Source: Pedobacter sp. Leaf41 (lineage in GTDB: Bacteria; Bacteroidota; Bacteroidia; Sphingobacteriales; Sphingobacteriaceae). Taken from it: a stretch of DNA of 64,000 nucleotides. The translations under genes were made by a program, and so were the position numbers. The DNA is taken from contig NZ_LMLE01000001.1 of NCBI RefSeq assembly GCF_001422545.1, positions 853,319 through 917,318 of the forward strand, in the 5' to 3' direction. Of the stretch, positions 16,584 through 24,392 are shown piece after piece (positions within the stretch are counted from its first letter, which is position 1; each line of letters begins with the position of its first letter). The notes under the pieces were generated by a model, which made no database searches, was not told where the DNA came from, and was given only the letters and a program-made list of their open reading frames with translations.

Positions 16584-17456
16584 ATGAGCGTTTTAGTAAA
16601 TAAAGATTCTAAGGTTATCGTTCAGGGTTTTACCGGAAACGAAGGAACATACCACGCAGAACAAATGTTGGCGTACGGTACAAACGTAGTTGGTGGTGTT
16701 ACGCCTGGCAAAGGTGGGCAATTACATTTAGAAAAGCCTGTTTTTAATACTGTTAAAGATGCTGTTGATAAAACAGGAGCAAATGTATCTATCATTTTCG
16801 TTCCACCGGCTTTTGCTGCTGATGCGATTATGGAAGCTGCCGATGGTGGCATTAAAGTGATTGTTTGTATTACTGAAGGTATCCCGACTAAGGATATGAT
16901 TCAGGTTAAAGAATATATTTCTGACCGTGATGTTACGCTTATCGGCCCTAACTGCCCAGGTGTAATTACTGCTGATGAAGCTAAAATTGGTATCATGCCA
17001 GGTTTTATCTTCAAAAAAGGTCATGTAGGTGTGGTTTCAAAATCAGGAACTTTAACTTACGAAGCGGTAGATCAGGTTGTTAAAGCTGGTTTAGGTATTA
17101 CTACTGCTATCGGTATCGGTGGCGACCCAATTATTGGTACGCCAACTGTTGAAGCGGTGAAGTTATTAATGAACGATCCTGAAACTCATGGTATCATCAT
17201 GATTGGTGAAATTGGTGGCGGAATGGAAGCTGAAGCCGCTCGTTGGATTAAAGAAAACGGTACTAAGCCTGTTGTTGGTTTCATCGCTGGTCAAACTGCT
17301 CCTGCCGGACGTAGAATGGGTCACGCTGGTGCAATTGTAGGTGGTGCTGATGATACTGCTGCTGCTAAAATGAAAATCATGCGTGAGTGTGGTATTCGTG
17401 TAGTAGAAAGTCCTGCTGAAATTGGCGCTGCAATGGCGGAAGAATTAGCAAAGTAA
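16584..17456 (+). CDS. sucD: Succinate--CoA ligase [ADP-forming] subunit alpha
   Basis: The 290-residue protein shows the CoA-binding Rossmann start [19 protein letters not shown], the PGKGG loop, GPNCPGVI, and the conserved [11 protein letters not shown] segment. The phosphohistidine is expected in [11 protein letters not shown]. It catalyses the substrate-level phosphorylation step of the TCA cycle, succinyl-CoA to succinate, with the beta subunit SucC. No sucC is adjacent, so the two subunits are encoded apart in this genome. The gene has its own promoter-like box and terminator, so it is probably monocistronic. Confidence 0.97.
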   Translation: MSVLVNKDSKVIVQGFTGNEGTYHAEQMLAYGTNVVGGVTPGKGGQLHLEKPVFNTVKDAVDKTGANVSIIFVPPAFAADAIMEAADGGIKVIVCITEGIPTKDMIQVKEYISDRDVTLIGPNCPGVITADEAKIGIMPGFIFKKGHVGVVSKSGTLTYEAVDQVVKAGLGITTAIGIGGDPIIGTPTVEAVKLLMNDPETHGIIMIGEIGGGMEAEAARWIKENGTKPVVGFIAGQTAPAGRRMGHAGAIVGGADDTAAAKMKIMRECGIRVVESPAEIGAAMAEELAK

Positions 17457-17478
17457 GATTTTAAATTTACATAAATGA

Positions 17479-17514
17479 AAGCGTTTCGATTAACTTCGGA
17501 ACGCTTTTTTTGTA
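17479..17514 (+). terminator. Rho-independent terminator of sucD
   Basis: AAGCGTTTCG pairs with CGGAACGCTT around a short loop, and a run of seven T follows at once. It begins about 23 bases after the sucD stop. Confidence 0.85.
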
Positions 17515-17523
17515 TGCTTAGTT

Positions 17524-17553
17524 ATTTGCCACGGAAACACGGAAGACACGGAA
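17524..17553 (+). repeat. CCACGGAAACACGGAA-type repeat, copy 1 (direct)
   Basis: The 30-base unit starts ATTTGCCACGGAAACACGG and ends AAGACACGGAA, so it is itself built from three ACACGGAA-like units. It is identical to copy 2 at 17651. The A/G-rich sequence following each copy is also similar, suggesting a tandem duplication with later deletion. Confidence 0.9.
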
Positions 17554-17650
17554 ACTTAAAAAGGGAAAAAGAAAATGGAAGGGATTGGTGAAAAAATTTT
17601 TGTTGAAGGCGACCTTGATTGTTAAGGAATTAATAAAAGGGGTGAATATT

Positions 17651-17680
17651 ATTTGCCACGGAAACACGGAAGACACGGAA
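17651..17680 (+). repeat. CCACGGAAACACGGAA-type repeat, copy 2 (direct)
   Basis: An exact second copy of the 30-base unit at 17524, lying 110 bases before the GxxExxY gene. Together with copy 1 and the inverted copy at 18252 it frames that gene. The 333 bases between sucD and the gene hold only the sucD terminator and these repeats. Confidence 0.9.
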
Positions 17681-17789
17681 TTTAAAAAAGGTGAAAGAGA
17701 ATGAAAAAATTTTTTTTTCAGAGTGTGGGAAAGCAAACGTTAAAAAAGAAAACAAAGAAATTTGATTAGATTAGTTAAAATTATCTTTT

Positions 17790-18182
17790 ATGGATTATCA
17801 AATAAGACAAGATAATCTTCCCTATAAAAATGAAACTAACTTAATTATTAATGCTGCAATCGAAGTTCATAAAGATTTAGGCTGCGGTTTTCTGGAGATT
17901 GTTTACAAAGATGCGCTTTGTATTGAATTGGAAAGTAGGGGCTACCATTACGAACGTGAAAAGCATTACCCGGTTTTTTATAAAGATACTTTGTTGCCAC
18001 ATAGTTTTTATGCTGATTTTATGGTTTTCGATTCGGTCATACTGGAAATAAAATCAAAAAGTGGAATTGCAAATGAAGATCTAGCTCAAACTATAAATTA
18101 CTTGAAATGTGCTGATTGTAAAGTTGGTTTAGTATTGAATTTTGGCAAGCCAACGCTTGAAATACGACGAGTTGTTTTTTAA
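17790..18182 (+). CDS. GxxExxY protein (PD-(D/E)xK nuclease-like fold)
   Basis: The 130-residue protein carries the defining G-x-x-E-x-x-Y motif in GFLEIVYKDALCIEL (Gly33, Glu36, Tyr39). A nuclease-like core follows: ADFMVFDSVILEIKSK gives Asp76, Glu86 and Lys88 in PD-(D/E)xK arrangement. It ends with the family's usual IEIRRVVF-like strand. This family is widespread, often multi-copy, and has no established function. Here the gene is enclosed by two direct upstream copies and one inverted downstream copy of a CCACGGAAACACGGAA-type repeat, and it does not form an operon with neighbours. A nuclease acting on, or spread together with, those repeats is a hypothesis. Confidence 0.92.
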   Translation: MDYQIRQDNLPYKNETNLIINAAIEVHKDLGCGFLEIVYKDALCIELESRGYHYEREKHYPVFYKDTLLPHSFYADFMVFDSVILEIKSKSGIANEDLAQTINYLKCADCKVGLVLNFGKPTLEIRRVVF

Positions 18183-18251
18183 GCAATTTTAGTAGGTATC
18201 TACACTGATGTTTGTGTCCAAACAAAGGCTAATATGGTTTTTTGATATTGG

Positions 18252-18280
18252 TTCCGTGTATTCCGTGTTTCCGTGGCAAT
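18252..18280 (-). repeat. CCACGGAAACACGGAA-type repeat, copy 3 (inverted)
   Basis: Read on the minus strand this is ATTGCCACGGAAACACGG followed by AATACACGGAA. It differs from copies 1 and 2 by one substitution (GACACGG to TACACGG) and one missing T. It lies 70 bases after the GxxExxY stop and in opposite orientation to the upstream copies. Confidence 0.9.
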
Positions 18281-18400
18281 TTTTCTTTTATTTCCTGTTT
18301 AAGCAAGCTGTTAGGATGATGATTTATCATTCCTTTGTAAACACTAAGCCAAACCTTTAAACCCACAAACCAAAACAAAATTTGTAGCGTATATTGTAGT

Positions 18401-18901
18401 ATGAAAACGATGTTAAATAAACTATTTTTGATCTCGGCTGTTGTTTTAATTGGAAGTCTTTCTGCTTGCGCACAAAAGCAAGACAAGAAAGAAACAAAAT
18501 CAGCACAGTCATCAGAAAATATTATAAAAAAGAAAATGAACTGGAACACATTAACACCCGAAGAAGAAAGAGTAATTGTTAATAAAGGAACAGAATATCC
18601 TGGCACAGGAAAGTATGAGCATACCACAGATAAAGGAACATATACTTGCAAACGTTGCAATGCGGAGTTGTACCGTTCGGAAAGTAAGTTTGATGCTCGT
18701 TGTGGTTGGCCGGCTTTCGACGATGAAATTAAGGGTGCTGTAAAACGGATTCCTGACGCTGACGGATCGCGTATAGAAATAGTTTGTGCCAACTGTGGTG
18801 CACACTTAGGTCACGTTTTTACAGGGGAAGGATTTACCGCTAAAGACACCCGTCATTGTGTAAATTCTATCTCGATGAATTTTGTGCCAGACAAGAAATA
18901 A
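18401..18901 (+). CDS. msrB: Peptide-methionine (R)-S-oxide reductase MsrB, lipoprotein
   Basis: An N-terminal lipoprotein signal (lipobox LSAC, Cys near 23) and a charged linker precede a full MsrB domain. The domain starts WNTLTPEEERVIV and includes GTYTCKRCNAELY and VCANCGAHLGHVF, whose two CxxC pairs bind zinc. The catalytic cysteine lies in RHCVNSISM. MsrB reduces the R form of methionine sulfoxide in proteins. Membrane anchoring places it in the periplasm or at the outer membrane, where it would repair oxidised envelope proteins. No MsrA is nearby. The ATG at 18401 and one at 18410 are both possible starts. Confidence 0.95.
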   Translation: MKTMLNKLFLISAVVLIGSLSACAQKQDKKETKSAQSSENIIKKKMNWNTLTPEEERVIVNKGTEYPGTGKYEHTTDKGTYTCKRCNAELYRSESKFDARCGWPAFDDEIKGAVKRIPDADGSRIEIVCANCGAHLGHVFTGEGFTAKDTRHCVNSISMNFVPDKK

Positions 18902-18925
18902 GGTGGATGTAGTGAGGTTAGGTAG

Positions 18926-18957
18926 AGGCGTACAGCGACAAGTTGTACGCCTTTTTT
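18926..18957 (+). terminator. Rho-independent terminator of msrB
   Basis: AGGCGTAC pairs with GTACGCCT around a ten-odd-base loop and is followed by six T, about 25 bases after the msrB stop. Confidence 0.85.
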
Positions 18958-19011
18958 GTTGTTGAAAATCAGGCTGTTTTTCCACAAATTATTGATTATA
19001 AACTAAATGCT

Positions 19012-19019
19012 TATATTTG
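19012..19019 (+). promoter_or_regulatory. Candidate -7 promoter box for rlpA-like gene
   Basis: TATATTTG at 19012-19019 matches TAnnTTTG and lies 26 bases before the ATG at 19046. An ATTG at 18991 could be a weak -33 element. Confidence 0.5.
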
Positions 19020-19045
19020 CAGGCTCGATATAAAAATTTTAGCCT

Positions 19046-19426
19046 ATGAAGTATCTTCTGTTATTAAGTTTTTGTTTCCTGTTTTTACAAGGTAAAGCAA
19101 AGCAATCCGGTCCCTCAAATGAACCAGACAGCGTTAGCAAAACAGTTCTTGCAACTTATTATCACAGAAAATTCGAAGGCCGCCGCACCACTAGCGGCGC
19201 CAAATACAGAGCCAAAAAATTCACCGCCGCTCACCGCACTTTGCCATTCGGCACAATGATCAAAGTAACCAATCCCGACAACGGAAAATCAGTAACAGTA
19301 AAGGTAAATGATCGCGGTCCTTTCTCTAAAAGATTGGCAATAGATCTATCAGAAAGCGCTGCTAAAGAGATTGGTATCTATCATAAAGGCATAGCCAAAG
19401 TAAATCTAAGTTATAGTGTGGAGTAA
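19046..19426 (+). CDS. RlpA-like secreted double-psi beta-barrel protein
   Basis: This 126-residue protein has a short signal peptide (about residues 1-18) and one RlpA/DPBB domain. Conserved elements are ATYYHRKFEGRRTTSG, FTAAHRTLPFGTMIKV and VNDRGPF, including the aspartate expected at the glycan-cutting site (Asp in NDRGPF). RlpA-type proteins are lytic transglycosylases acting on denuded peptidoglycan at the septum. There is no SPOR domain here, so septal targeting is not evident and the protein is a minimal version of the family. It is monocistronic, with its own promoter-like box and terminator. Confidence 0.88.
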   Translation: MKYLLLLSFCFLFLQGKAKQSGPSNEPDSVSKTVLATYYHRKFEGRRTTSGAKYRAKKFTAAHRTLPFGTMIKVTNPDNGKSVTVKVNDRGPFSKRLAIDLSESAAKEIGIYHKGIAKVNLSYSVE

Positions 19427-19496
19427 TATTCCTTTTTGCTCTATTGTACACATGCTATACACCTCAAATTTAAGTTATTAACACTTATTCTGGTTT

Positions 19497-19532
19497 GCTA
19501 AACCCTTGAAAAGAAAGGATTAGCTTTTTTTT
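19497..19532 (+). terminator. Terminator of the rlpA-like gene
   Basis: GCTAAACCCTT pairs with AAGGATTAGC with one bulge, and eight T follow. Confidence 0.7.
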
Positions 19533-19883
19533 CGCTTGAAAATGATATTTAGCCGATCGTTTTCTCCACCAGATTCAGCGTAGTGTTAACAACTTTGGTT
19601 CACAAAAAAGCCCCTCCGTGTATATATTTGTTATAACAAAGTTCTTTAACTTCTTGCGTTTGAAAACAAATATAAAAGCTTAGTTTTTAGTAATTTACAG
19701 GTGTATCACTCTGATAACAAATCTAAATTTTCCCTACTAAAGACTCTGTTGTTTGTCATTCGCCAAGGGTTAACACTTGCACTAGAGTTTTAATACGAAA
19801 CATTTCAATCACTATATAAAATTGGTGGATGCGTGGTTTTGTCGGCTCTAACTAAAATGGAATAAAATATTAAAGTATCAGAT
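19533..19883 (+). other. nrdB upstream region with a 12-bp palindrome
   Basis: This gene-free stretch leads into nrdB. It contains the perfect palindrome TTGTTATAACAA at 19628-19639 within an A/T-rich context, and several further ACAAA tracts. I do not see recognisable paired NrdR boxes or a riboswitch. The palindrome may be a regulator site for ribonucleotide reductase, but nothing else supports this. Confidence 0.4.
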
Positions 19884-20855
19884 ATGGAACAGGAATTATT
19901 ACTACAAGAAAACAAAGATAGATTTGTGCTTTTGCCGATTAAATACCCGGCAATTTGGGAAATGTATAAAAAGACCGAAGCTAGTTTCTGGACAGCAGAA
20001 GAAATCGATCTTTCTGATGACCAAAAGCACTGGGATAGTTTAAATGATGGCGAAAGACATTTCATTTCCCACATCCTTGCTTTCTTTTCTGCTAGTGATG
20101 GTATTGTTAACGAAAACCTGGCGGTAAACTTCATGAGTGAAGTGCAGTTGCCAGAAGCTCGTTGTTTTTATGGTTTCCAGATTATGATGGAAAACATCCA
20201 TGCCGAAACCTATGCTTTATTAATAGACACGTATATCAAAGATCCTGAAGAAAAAGATCGTTTATTCCATGCTATTGATACTGTTCCGGCAGTAAAAAGA
20301 AAGGCAGAATGGGCGCTTCGCTGGATTGAAAACGGAACTTTTGCTGAGCGTTTGGTAGCGTTTGCTGCTGTTGAAGGTATTTTCTTCAGCGGAAGTTTTT
20401 GTTCTATCTTCTGGTTGAAAAAACGTGGTTTAATGCCTGGATTAACTTTCAGTAACGAGTTAATTTCCAGAGATGAAGGTTCGCACTGCGAATTTGCTTG
20501 CTTATTGTATAGCATGTTAAGCAACAAATTGAGTGAAGAGCAAGTTCATTCTATCATCAGCGATGCTGTTGAAATTGAAAAAGAATTTATTACCGATGCA
20601 TTACCGGTTGCTTTAATCGGAATGAATGCAAAGTTGATGAGCCAATACATCGAGTTTGTTGCCGACAGATGGTTACAGGAATTGGGTTATAAGAAAATCT
20701 ATAATGCAACCAATCCTTTCGATTTTATGGAAATGATTTCATTGCAGGGTAAAACGAATTTCTTCGAAAAACGCGTTGGCGATTACCAGAAAAGTGGTGT
20801 GTTAACTTCTGCTGATAACAATAAACAAGCGTTTTCTTTAGATGAAGACTTCTAG
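19884..20855 (+). CDS. nrdB: Class Ia ribonucleoside-diphosphate reductase, beta subunit
   Basis: The 323-residue protein aligns by eye to the eukaryotic-type R2 family over its whole length ([60 protein letters not shown]). Di-iron ligands are expected at Asp72, Glu103 and His106 and in [11 protein letters not shown]. The radical tyrosine is Tyr110. The C-terminal tail FSLDEDF is the R1-docking peptide. It supplies the tyrosyl radical for reduction of ribonucleotides to deoxyribonucleotides. The nrdA gene follows 147 bases downstream on the same strand. Confidence 0.97.
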   Translation: MEQELLLQENKDRFVLLPIKYPAIWEMYKKTEASFWTAEEIDLSDDQKHWDSLNDGERHFISHILAFFSASDGIVNENLAVNFMSEVQLPEARCFYGFQIMMENIHAETYALLIDTYIKDPEEKDRLFHAIDTVPAVKRKAEWALRWIENGTFAERLVAFAAVEGIFFSGSFCSIFWLKKRGLMPGLTFSNELISRDEGSHCEFACLLYSMLSNKLSEEQVHSIISDAVEIEKEFITDALPVALIGMNAKLMSQYIEFVADRWLQELGYKKIYNATNPFDFMEMISLQGKTNFFEKRVGDYQKSGVLTSADNNKQAFSLDEDF

Positions 20856-21002
20856 TTAAAATTTTGAATTAATGAATGATAGAGTGCTCTTTTATCATTC
20901 GGAAAAATAAATAAAACATTACGAGTTGGTTCGAAAGGTTGATAGGAAAATCACTTATTCAAAACTCACTCATTCAATCATTAAAGAAAAATCTCAAAAA
21001 TT

Positions 21003-23387
21003 ATGTTCGTACTAAAAAGAGATGGCCGCAAAGAGGCGGTGCAATTTGACAAAATCACAGCCAGAATTCAAAAACTGTGCTATGGTTTAAACGCAGAACT
21101 GGTAGACCCAATCGATGTTGCCAAAAAGGTAATCGAGGGTTTATATGATGGCGTAACCACTTCAGAGTTGGATAACCTTGCTGCAGAAACTGCCGCATCG
21201 TTAACTACGAAACATCCTGATTATGCTTTGCTAGCTTCGCGTATCGCGGTTTCTAACTTGCATAAGAACACTACCAAGTCATTCTCGGGTACGATGAAAA
21301 TGTTGTACGAATATTTCGACCCGAAAGCGCAGAAAGCGGCACCGCTTATCGCTGATGATGTGCACGAAATCATCGAAAAAAACAAAGATATCTTAGATAG
21401 CTCTATCATTTACGACCGTGATTTTGGTTTCGACTATTTCGGTTTCAAAACGTTAGAGAAATCTTACCTTTTAAAAGTGAACGGTAAAATTGTTGAGCGT
21501 CCGCAACACTTATTCATGCGTGTTTCTGTTGGTATCCATAAAGAGGATATCGAGAGTGCAATTAAAACGTATAACTTAATGAGCGAGCGTTGGTTTACAC
21601 ATGCTACTCCAACTTTGTTCAACGCCGCTACACCTAAACCTCAAATGTCTTCGTGTTTCTTACTAACTATGCAAGATGACAGCATTGAAGGGATTTACGA
21701 TACGTTAAAACAAACCGCTAAAATTTCTCAAAGTGCTGGTGGTATTGGTTTAAGCATCCACAATATCCGTGCAACAGGTTCATATATTGGCGGTACAAAT
21801 GGTACGAGTAACGGTATCATTCCAATGTTACGTGTGTTTAACGATACCGCTCGTTATGTAGATCAGGGTGGAGGAAAACGTAAAGGTGCTTTCGCTATCT
21901 ACTTAGAGCCTTGGCATGCAGATGTTTTCGAATTCTTAGACTTACGTAAAAACCACGGTAAAGAAGAAATGCGTGCCCGTGATTTATTCTATGCGCTTTG
22001 GATTAACGATTTGTTTATGCAACGTGTTAAAGACAATGGTGATTGGACATTATTCTGCCCACACGAAGCACCAGGGTTAGCAGATTGTTTCGGTAAAGAA
22101 TTTGAAGATCTTTATACGAAATATGAAGCTGAAGGCCGTGGACGTAAAACGATCAAAGCTCAGGAACTTTGGTTTGCCATTTTAGATTCTCAAATTGAGA
22201 CAGGTACACCTTATATGTTGTTTAAAGATGCAGCGAACAGCAAATCTAACCAACAGAATTTAGGTACAATTAAGTCTTCTAACTTATGTACGGAAATTAT
22301 TGAGTACACTTCTAAAGATGAGGTTGCGGTATGTAACCTGGCATCATTAGCTCTACCACGTTTCGTAATCAATGGCGCTTTCGATCACCAAAAATTATAC
22401 GATGTAACTTATCAGGCTACTTTAAACCTGAATAAAATCATCGACCATAACTATTACCCGGTTCAGGAAGCTGAAAATTCAAACATGCGTCACCGTCCGG
22501 TTGGTTTAGGTGTTCAAGGTTTGGCAGATGCCTTTATCTTATTGCGTTTACCTTTCGAAAGTGATGAGGCAAAACGTTTAAACAAAGATATTTTCGAAAC
22601 GATTTATTTCGCATCGATGACAGCTTCAAACGATTTAGCGGTGAAAAACGGTCCTTACCAAACTTTCCAAGGTTCGCCATTATCAAAAGGTAAATTCCAG
22701 TTTGATTTATGGAACGTAACACCAGATAGCGGAAGATGGGATTGGGATGCTTTACGCAAGAAAGTAGTTAAAGATGGTGTGTATAACTCATTATTGGTTG
22801 CGCCAATGCCAACTGCATCTACTTCTCAAATTCTAGGTAACAACGAATGTTTCGAGCCATATACTTCAAACATTTACACCCGTCGTGTATTAAGTGGAGA
22901 GTTCGTCGTTGTAAACAAACACTTATTGAAAGATTTGGTAGCCTTAGGTTTGTGGAACAACGATATGAAAAATCAAATCATATTGGCTAACGGTTCAATC
23001 CAGGGTATTGCTGCAATTCCTGATTATATTAAAGAATTGTACAAAACTGTTTGGGAGATTAAGATGCGTAACATCATCGATATGGCTGCAGATCGTGGCG
23101 CATATATCTGTCAATCACAATCATTGAACTTGTTCGTAAATGCACCAAATACTTCAAAATTAACTTCAATGCACTTTTATGCATGGGAGAAAGGTTTGAA
23201 AACCGGTATGTATTACTTACGTACTCAAGCAGCATCTCAAGCAGTTAAATTTACTGTAGAAAACCAAGGTGGTAAAGCAATTGAAGCAGTTATTCCTGCT
23301 GAAATGACTCAAGACCAGGTTGCAGAAGAAATCGTTGACGGCCCAGTTTGTTCAATGGAAGAAGGCTGCATTAGCTGTTCAGGTTAA
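21003..23387 (+). CDS. nrdA: Class Ia ribonucleoside-diphosphate reductase, alpha subunit
   Basis: This 794-residue R1 subunit begins with an ATP-cone allosteric domain ([20 protein letters not shown], residues 1-90). It contains the active-site region with the redox cysteine in [17 protein letters not shown], a [17 protein letters not shown] segment, and [20 protein letters not shown]. It ends in CISCSG, whose CxxC relays electrons from thioredoxin or glutaredoxin. Several stretches, including the N-terminus and [10 protein letters not shown], are near-identical to eukaryotic R1. It forms the active enzyme with NrdB just upstream and depends on oxygen for radical generation. Confidence 0.97.
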   Translation: MFVLKRDGRKEAVQFDKITARIQKLCYGLNAELVDPIDVAKKVIEGLYDGVTTSELDNLAAETAASLTTKHPDYALLASRIAVSNLHKNTTKSFSGTMKMLYEYFDPKAQKAAPLIADDVHEIIEKNKDILDSSIIYDRDFGFDYFGFKTLEKSYLLKVNGKIVERPQHLFMRVSVGIHKEDIESAIKTYNLMSERWFTHATPTLFNAATPKPQMSSCFLLTMQDDSIEGIYDTLKQTAKISQSAGGIGLSIHNIRATGSYIGGTNGTSNGIIPMLRVFNDTARYVDQGGGKRKGAFAIYLEPWHADVFEFLDLRKNHGKEEMRARDLFYALWINDLFMQRVKDNGDWTLFCPHEAPGLADCFGKEFEDLYTKYEAEGRGRKTIKAQELWFAILDSQIETGTPYMLFKDAANSKSNQQNLGTIKSSNLCTEIIEYTSKDEVAVCNLASLALPRFVINGAFDHQKLYDVTYQATLNLNKIIDHNYYPVQEAENSNMRHRPVGLGVQGLADAFILLRLPFESDEAKRLNKDIFETIYFASMTASNDLAVKNGPYQTFQGSPLSKGKFQFDLWNVTPDSGRWDWDALRKKVVKDGVYNSLLVAPMPTASTSQILGNNECFEPYTSNIYTRRVLSGEFVVVNKHLLKDLVALGLWNNDMKNQIILANGSIQGIAAIPDYIKELYKTVWEIKMRNIIDMAADRGAYICQSQSLNLFVNAPNTSKLTSMHFYAWEKGLKTGMYYLRTQAASQAVKFTVENQGGKAIEAVIPAEMTQDQVAEEIVDGPVCSMEEGCISCSG

Positions 23388-23648
23388 AAGTGGTAATAGT
23401 TCATTAATTCATTAGCCATTGGTAAAATAGTTCATTTGTTAAGTTGCATAGAATGCGTGCTAAACATCAACGAACTACTGACCATTGAACCGATGAACAT
23501 TGCAAAGCAATAAATTAAATAAGGTTTTGGGCAAACGCTCAAAACCTTATTTTTTGTCCTTACTTTTGGTTTTAGTTTAATAGTTCATCTGTCAATGGTT
23601 CATTACTGTAATGCGCCAAATACCAATGAACTAATGACCATTGAACGA
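23388..23648. repeat. Degenerate 'TTCATTAG/CCATTGAAC' repeats around a terminator
   Basis: The region after nrdA has repeated degenerate units such as TAGTTCATTAATTCATTAG and GACCATTGAACCGATGAAC, continuing as GACCATTGAACGAATGAAC just before the CWC gene. The same words occur in both orientations. An in-frame start at 23595 for the next gene falls inside these repeats and is therefore less likely than the ATG at 23649. Confidence 0.6.
23521..23556 (+). terminator. Terminator of nrdA
   Basis: AAGGTTTTGGGC pairs with GCTCAAAACCTT (one G-T pair) around an AAAC loop and is followed by ATTTTTTG. Confidence 0.88.
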
Positions 23649-23867
23649 ATGAACACCCAAAAACATAGCAAACACGAAATCATTCCCTGCGAAAGATGCG
23701 GAACGGCTATTGAATGCAAGGCAAATTCATACACTAAATGTCAGTGTGGCGTAGTGCAATTGAGCATTAACGAAGTTCAATACATTTCTGAGTTGTACGA
23801 TGGTTGTTTATGCGCTAAATGCCTTTTCGAGTTACAGCAAGAATACAGGGAAGAGATAAGGGTTTAA
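23649..23867 (+). CDS. Cysteine-rich CWC-family small protein
   Basis: With the ATG at 23649 the product has 72 residues. Its pattern IPCERCGTAIECKANSYTKC, then QCGVVQLSINEVQYISELYD and GCLCAKCLFELQ, matches the 'cysteine-rich CWC' family, in which paired cysteines probably bind zinc. The name-giving CWC triplet is CQC here. Function of the family is unknown. The upstream in-frame ATG at 23595 would add 18 residues encoded by intergenic repeats and is rejected. It lies beyond the nrdA terminator, so it is probably an independent transcript. Confidence 0.8.
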   Translation: MNTQKHSKHEIIPCERCGTAIECKANSYTKCQCGVVQLSINEVQYISELYDGCLCAKCLFELQQEYREEIRV

Positions 23868-24392
23868 TTAAATAGCAAAATCTTAAAAGCATCTGTATAC
23901 TAAATTCTATCTGCTTCAATTTTTTTGAAAAGCAATGTTCTGCACTTCTGGCTATATCAGGCCCGCATTTCTTCCTGCCAATTAGAAAAAAATTGGCATC
24001 CATTCAATCGGGTTTATATTACTTAAGTAAGTGAATAAACACCAACAAAAACAAACCGTCTATTTTATTAGTCACATCTTAAGGTCCGAAATAGGACAGC
24101 TTAAAGTAAGAAAAATTTAAATTCTGCCAGGTTTTCGTTGAAACAAATCACTCCATGTCTAAACTCTTAATTTTGACTCTTTTTCTTTTGTCTATTCGGT
24201 CATTTTCAGAAATGTCAAGTTCAGGTGGTATTTTATAAATGCGTTGTCTCAAATCAAATCTGAGTCCTTAGAACGGAAAGAAATATATATTCTTGCGTTG
24301 AATGTTTTTTGTAAATAGCGCACTCCTTTTGATAACCATATGCTAGCTGATAAATGGTTTATCAGCAGAAAAAATAGAAAATACATATTATT
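23868..24392 (+). other. Gene-free region before the flotillin-like gene
   Basis: A perfect hairpin, TGCCAATT with AATTGGCA around a seven-base A-rich loop, lies at about 23977-23999. A 27-codon frame beginning at the ATG at 24155 reads like a signal peptide (MSKLLILTLFLLSIRSFS) but stops before any mature domain. I recognise no gene and no RNA here. Confidence 0.5.

Noticed and set aside
17518..17736. Minus-strand open frame across the two direct CCACGGAA repeats
   Set aside because: It is produced by the internally periodic repeats (FRVFRVSV-like words) and not by a gene.
17524..18280. CRISPR-like array around the GxxExxY gene
   Set aside because: Only three copies, one inverted, with unequal spacing and no cas genes; the repeats are internally periodic, unlike CRISPR repeats.
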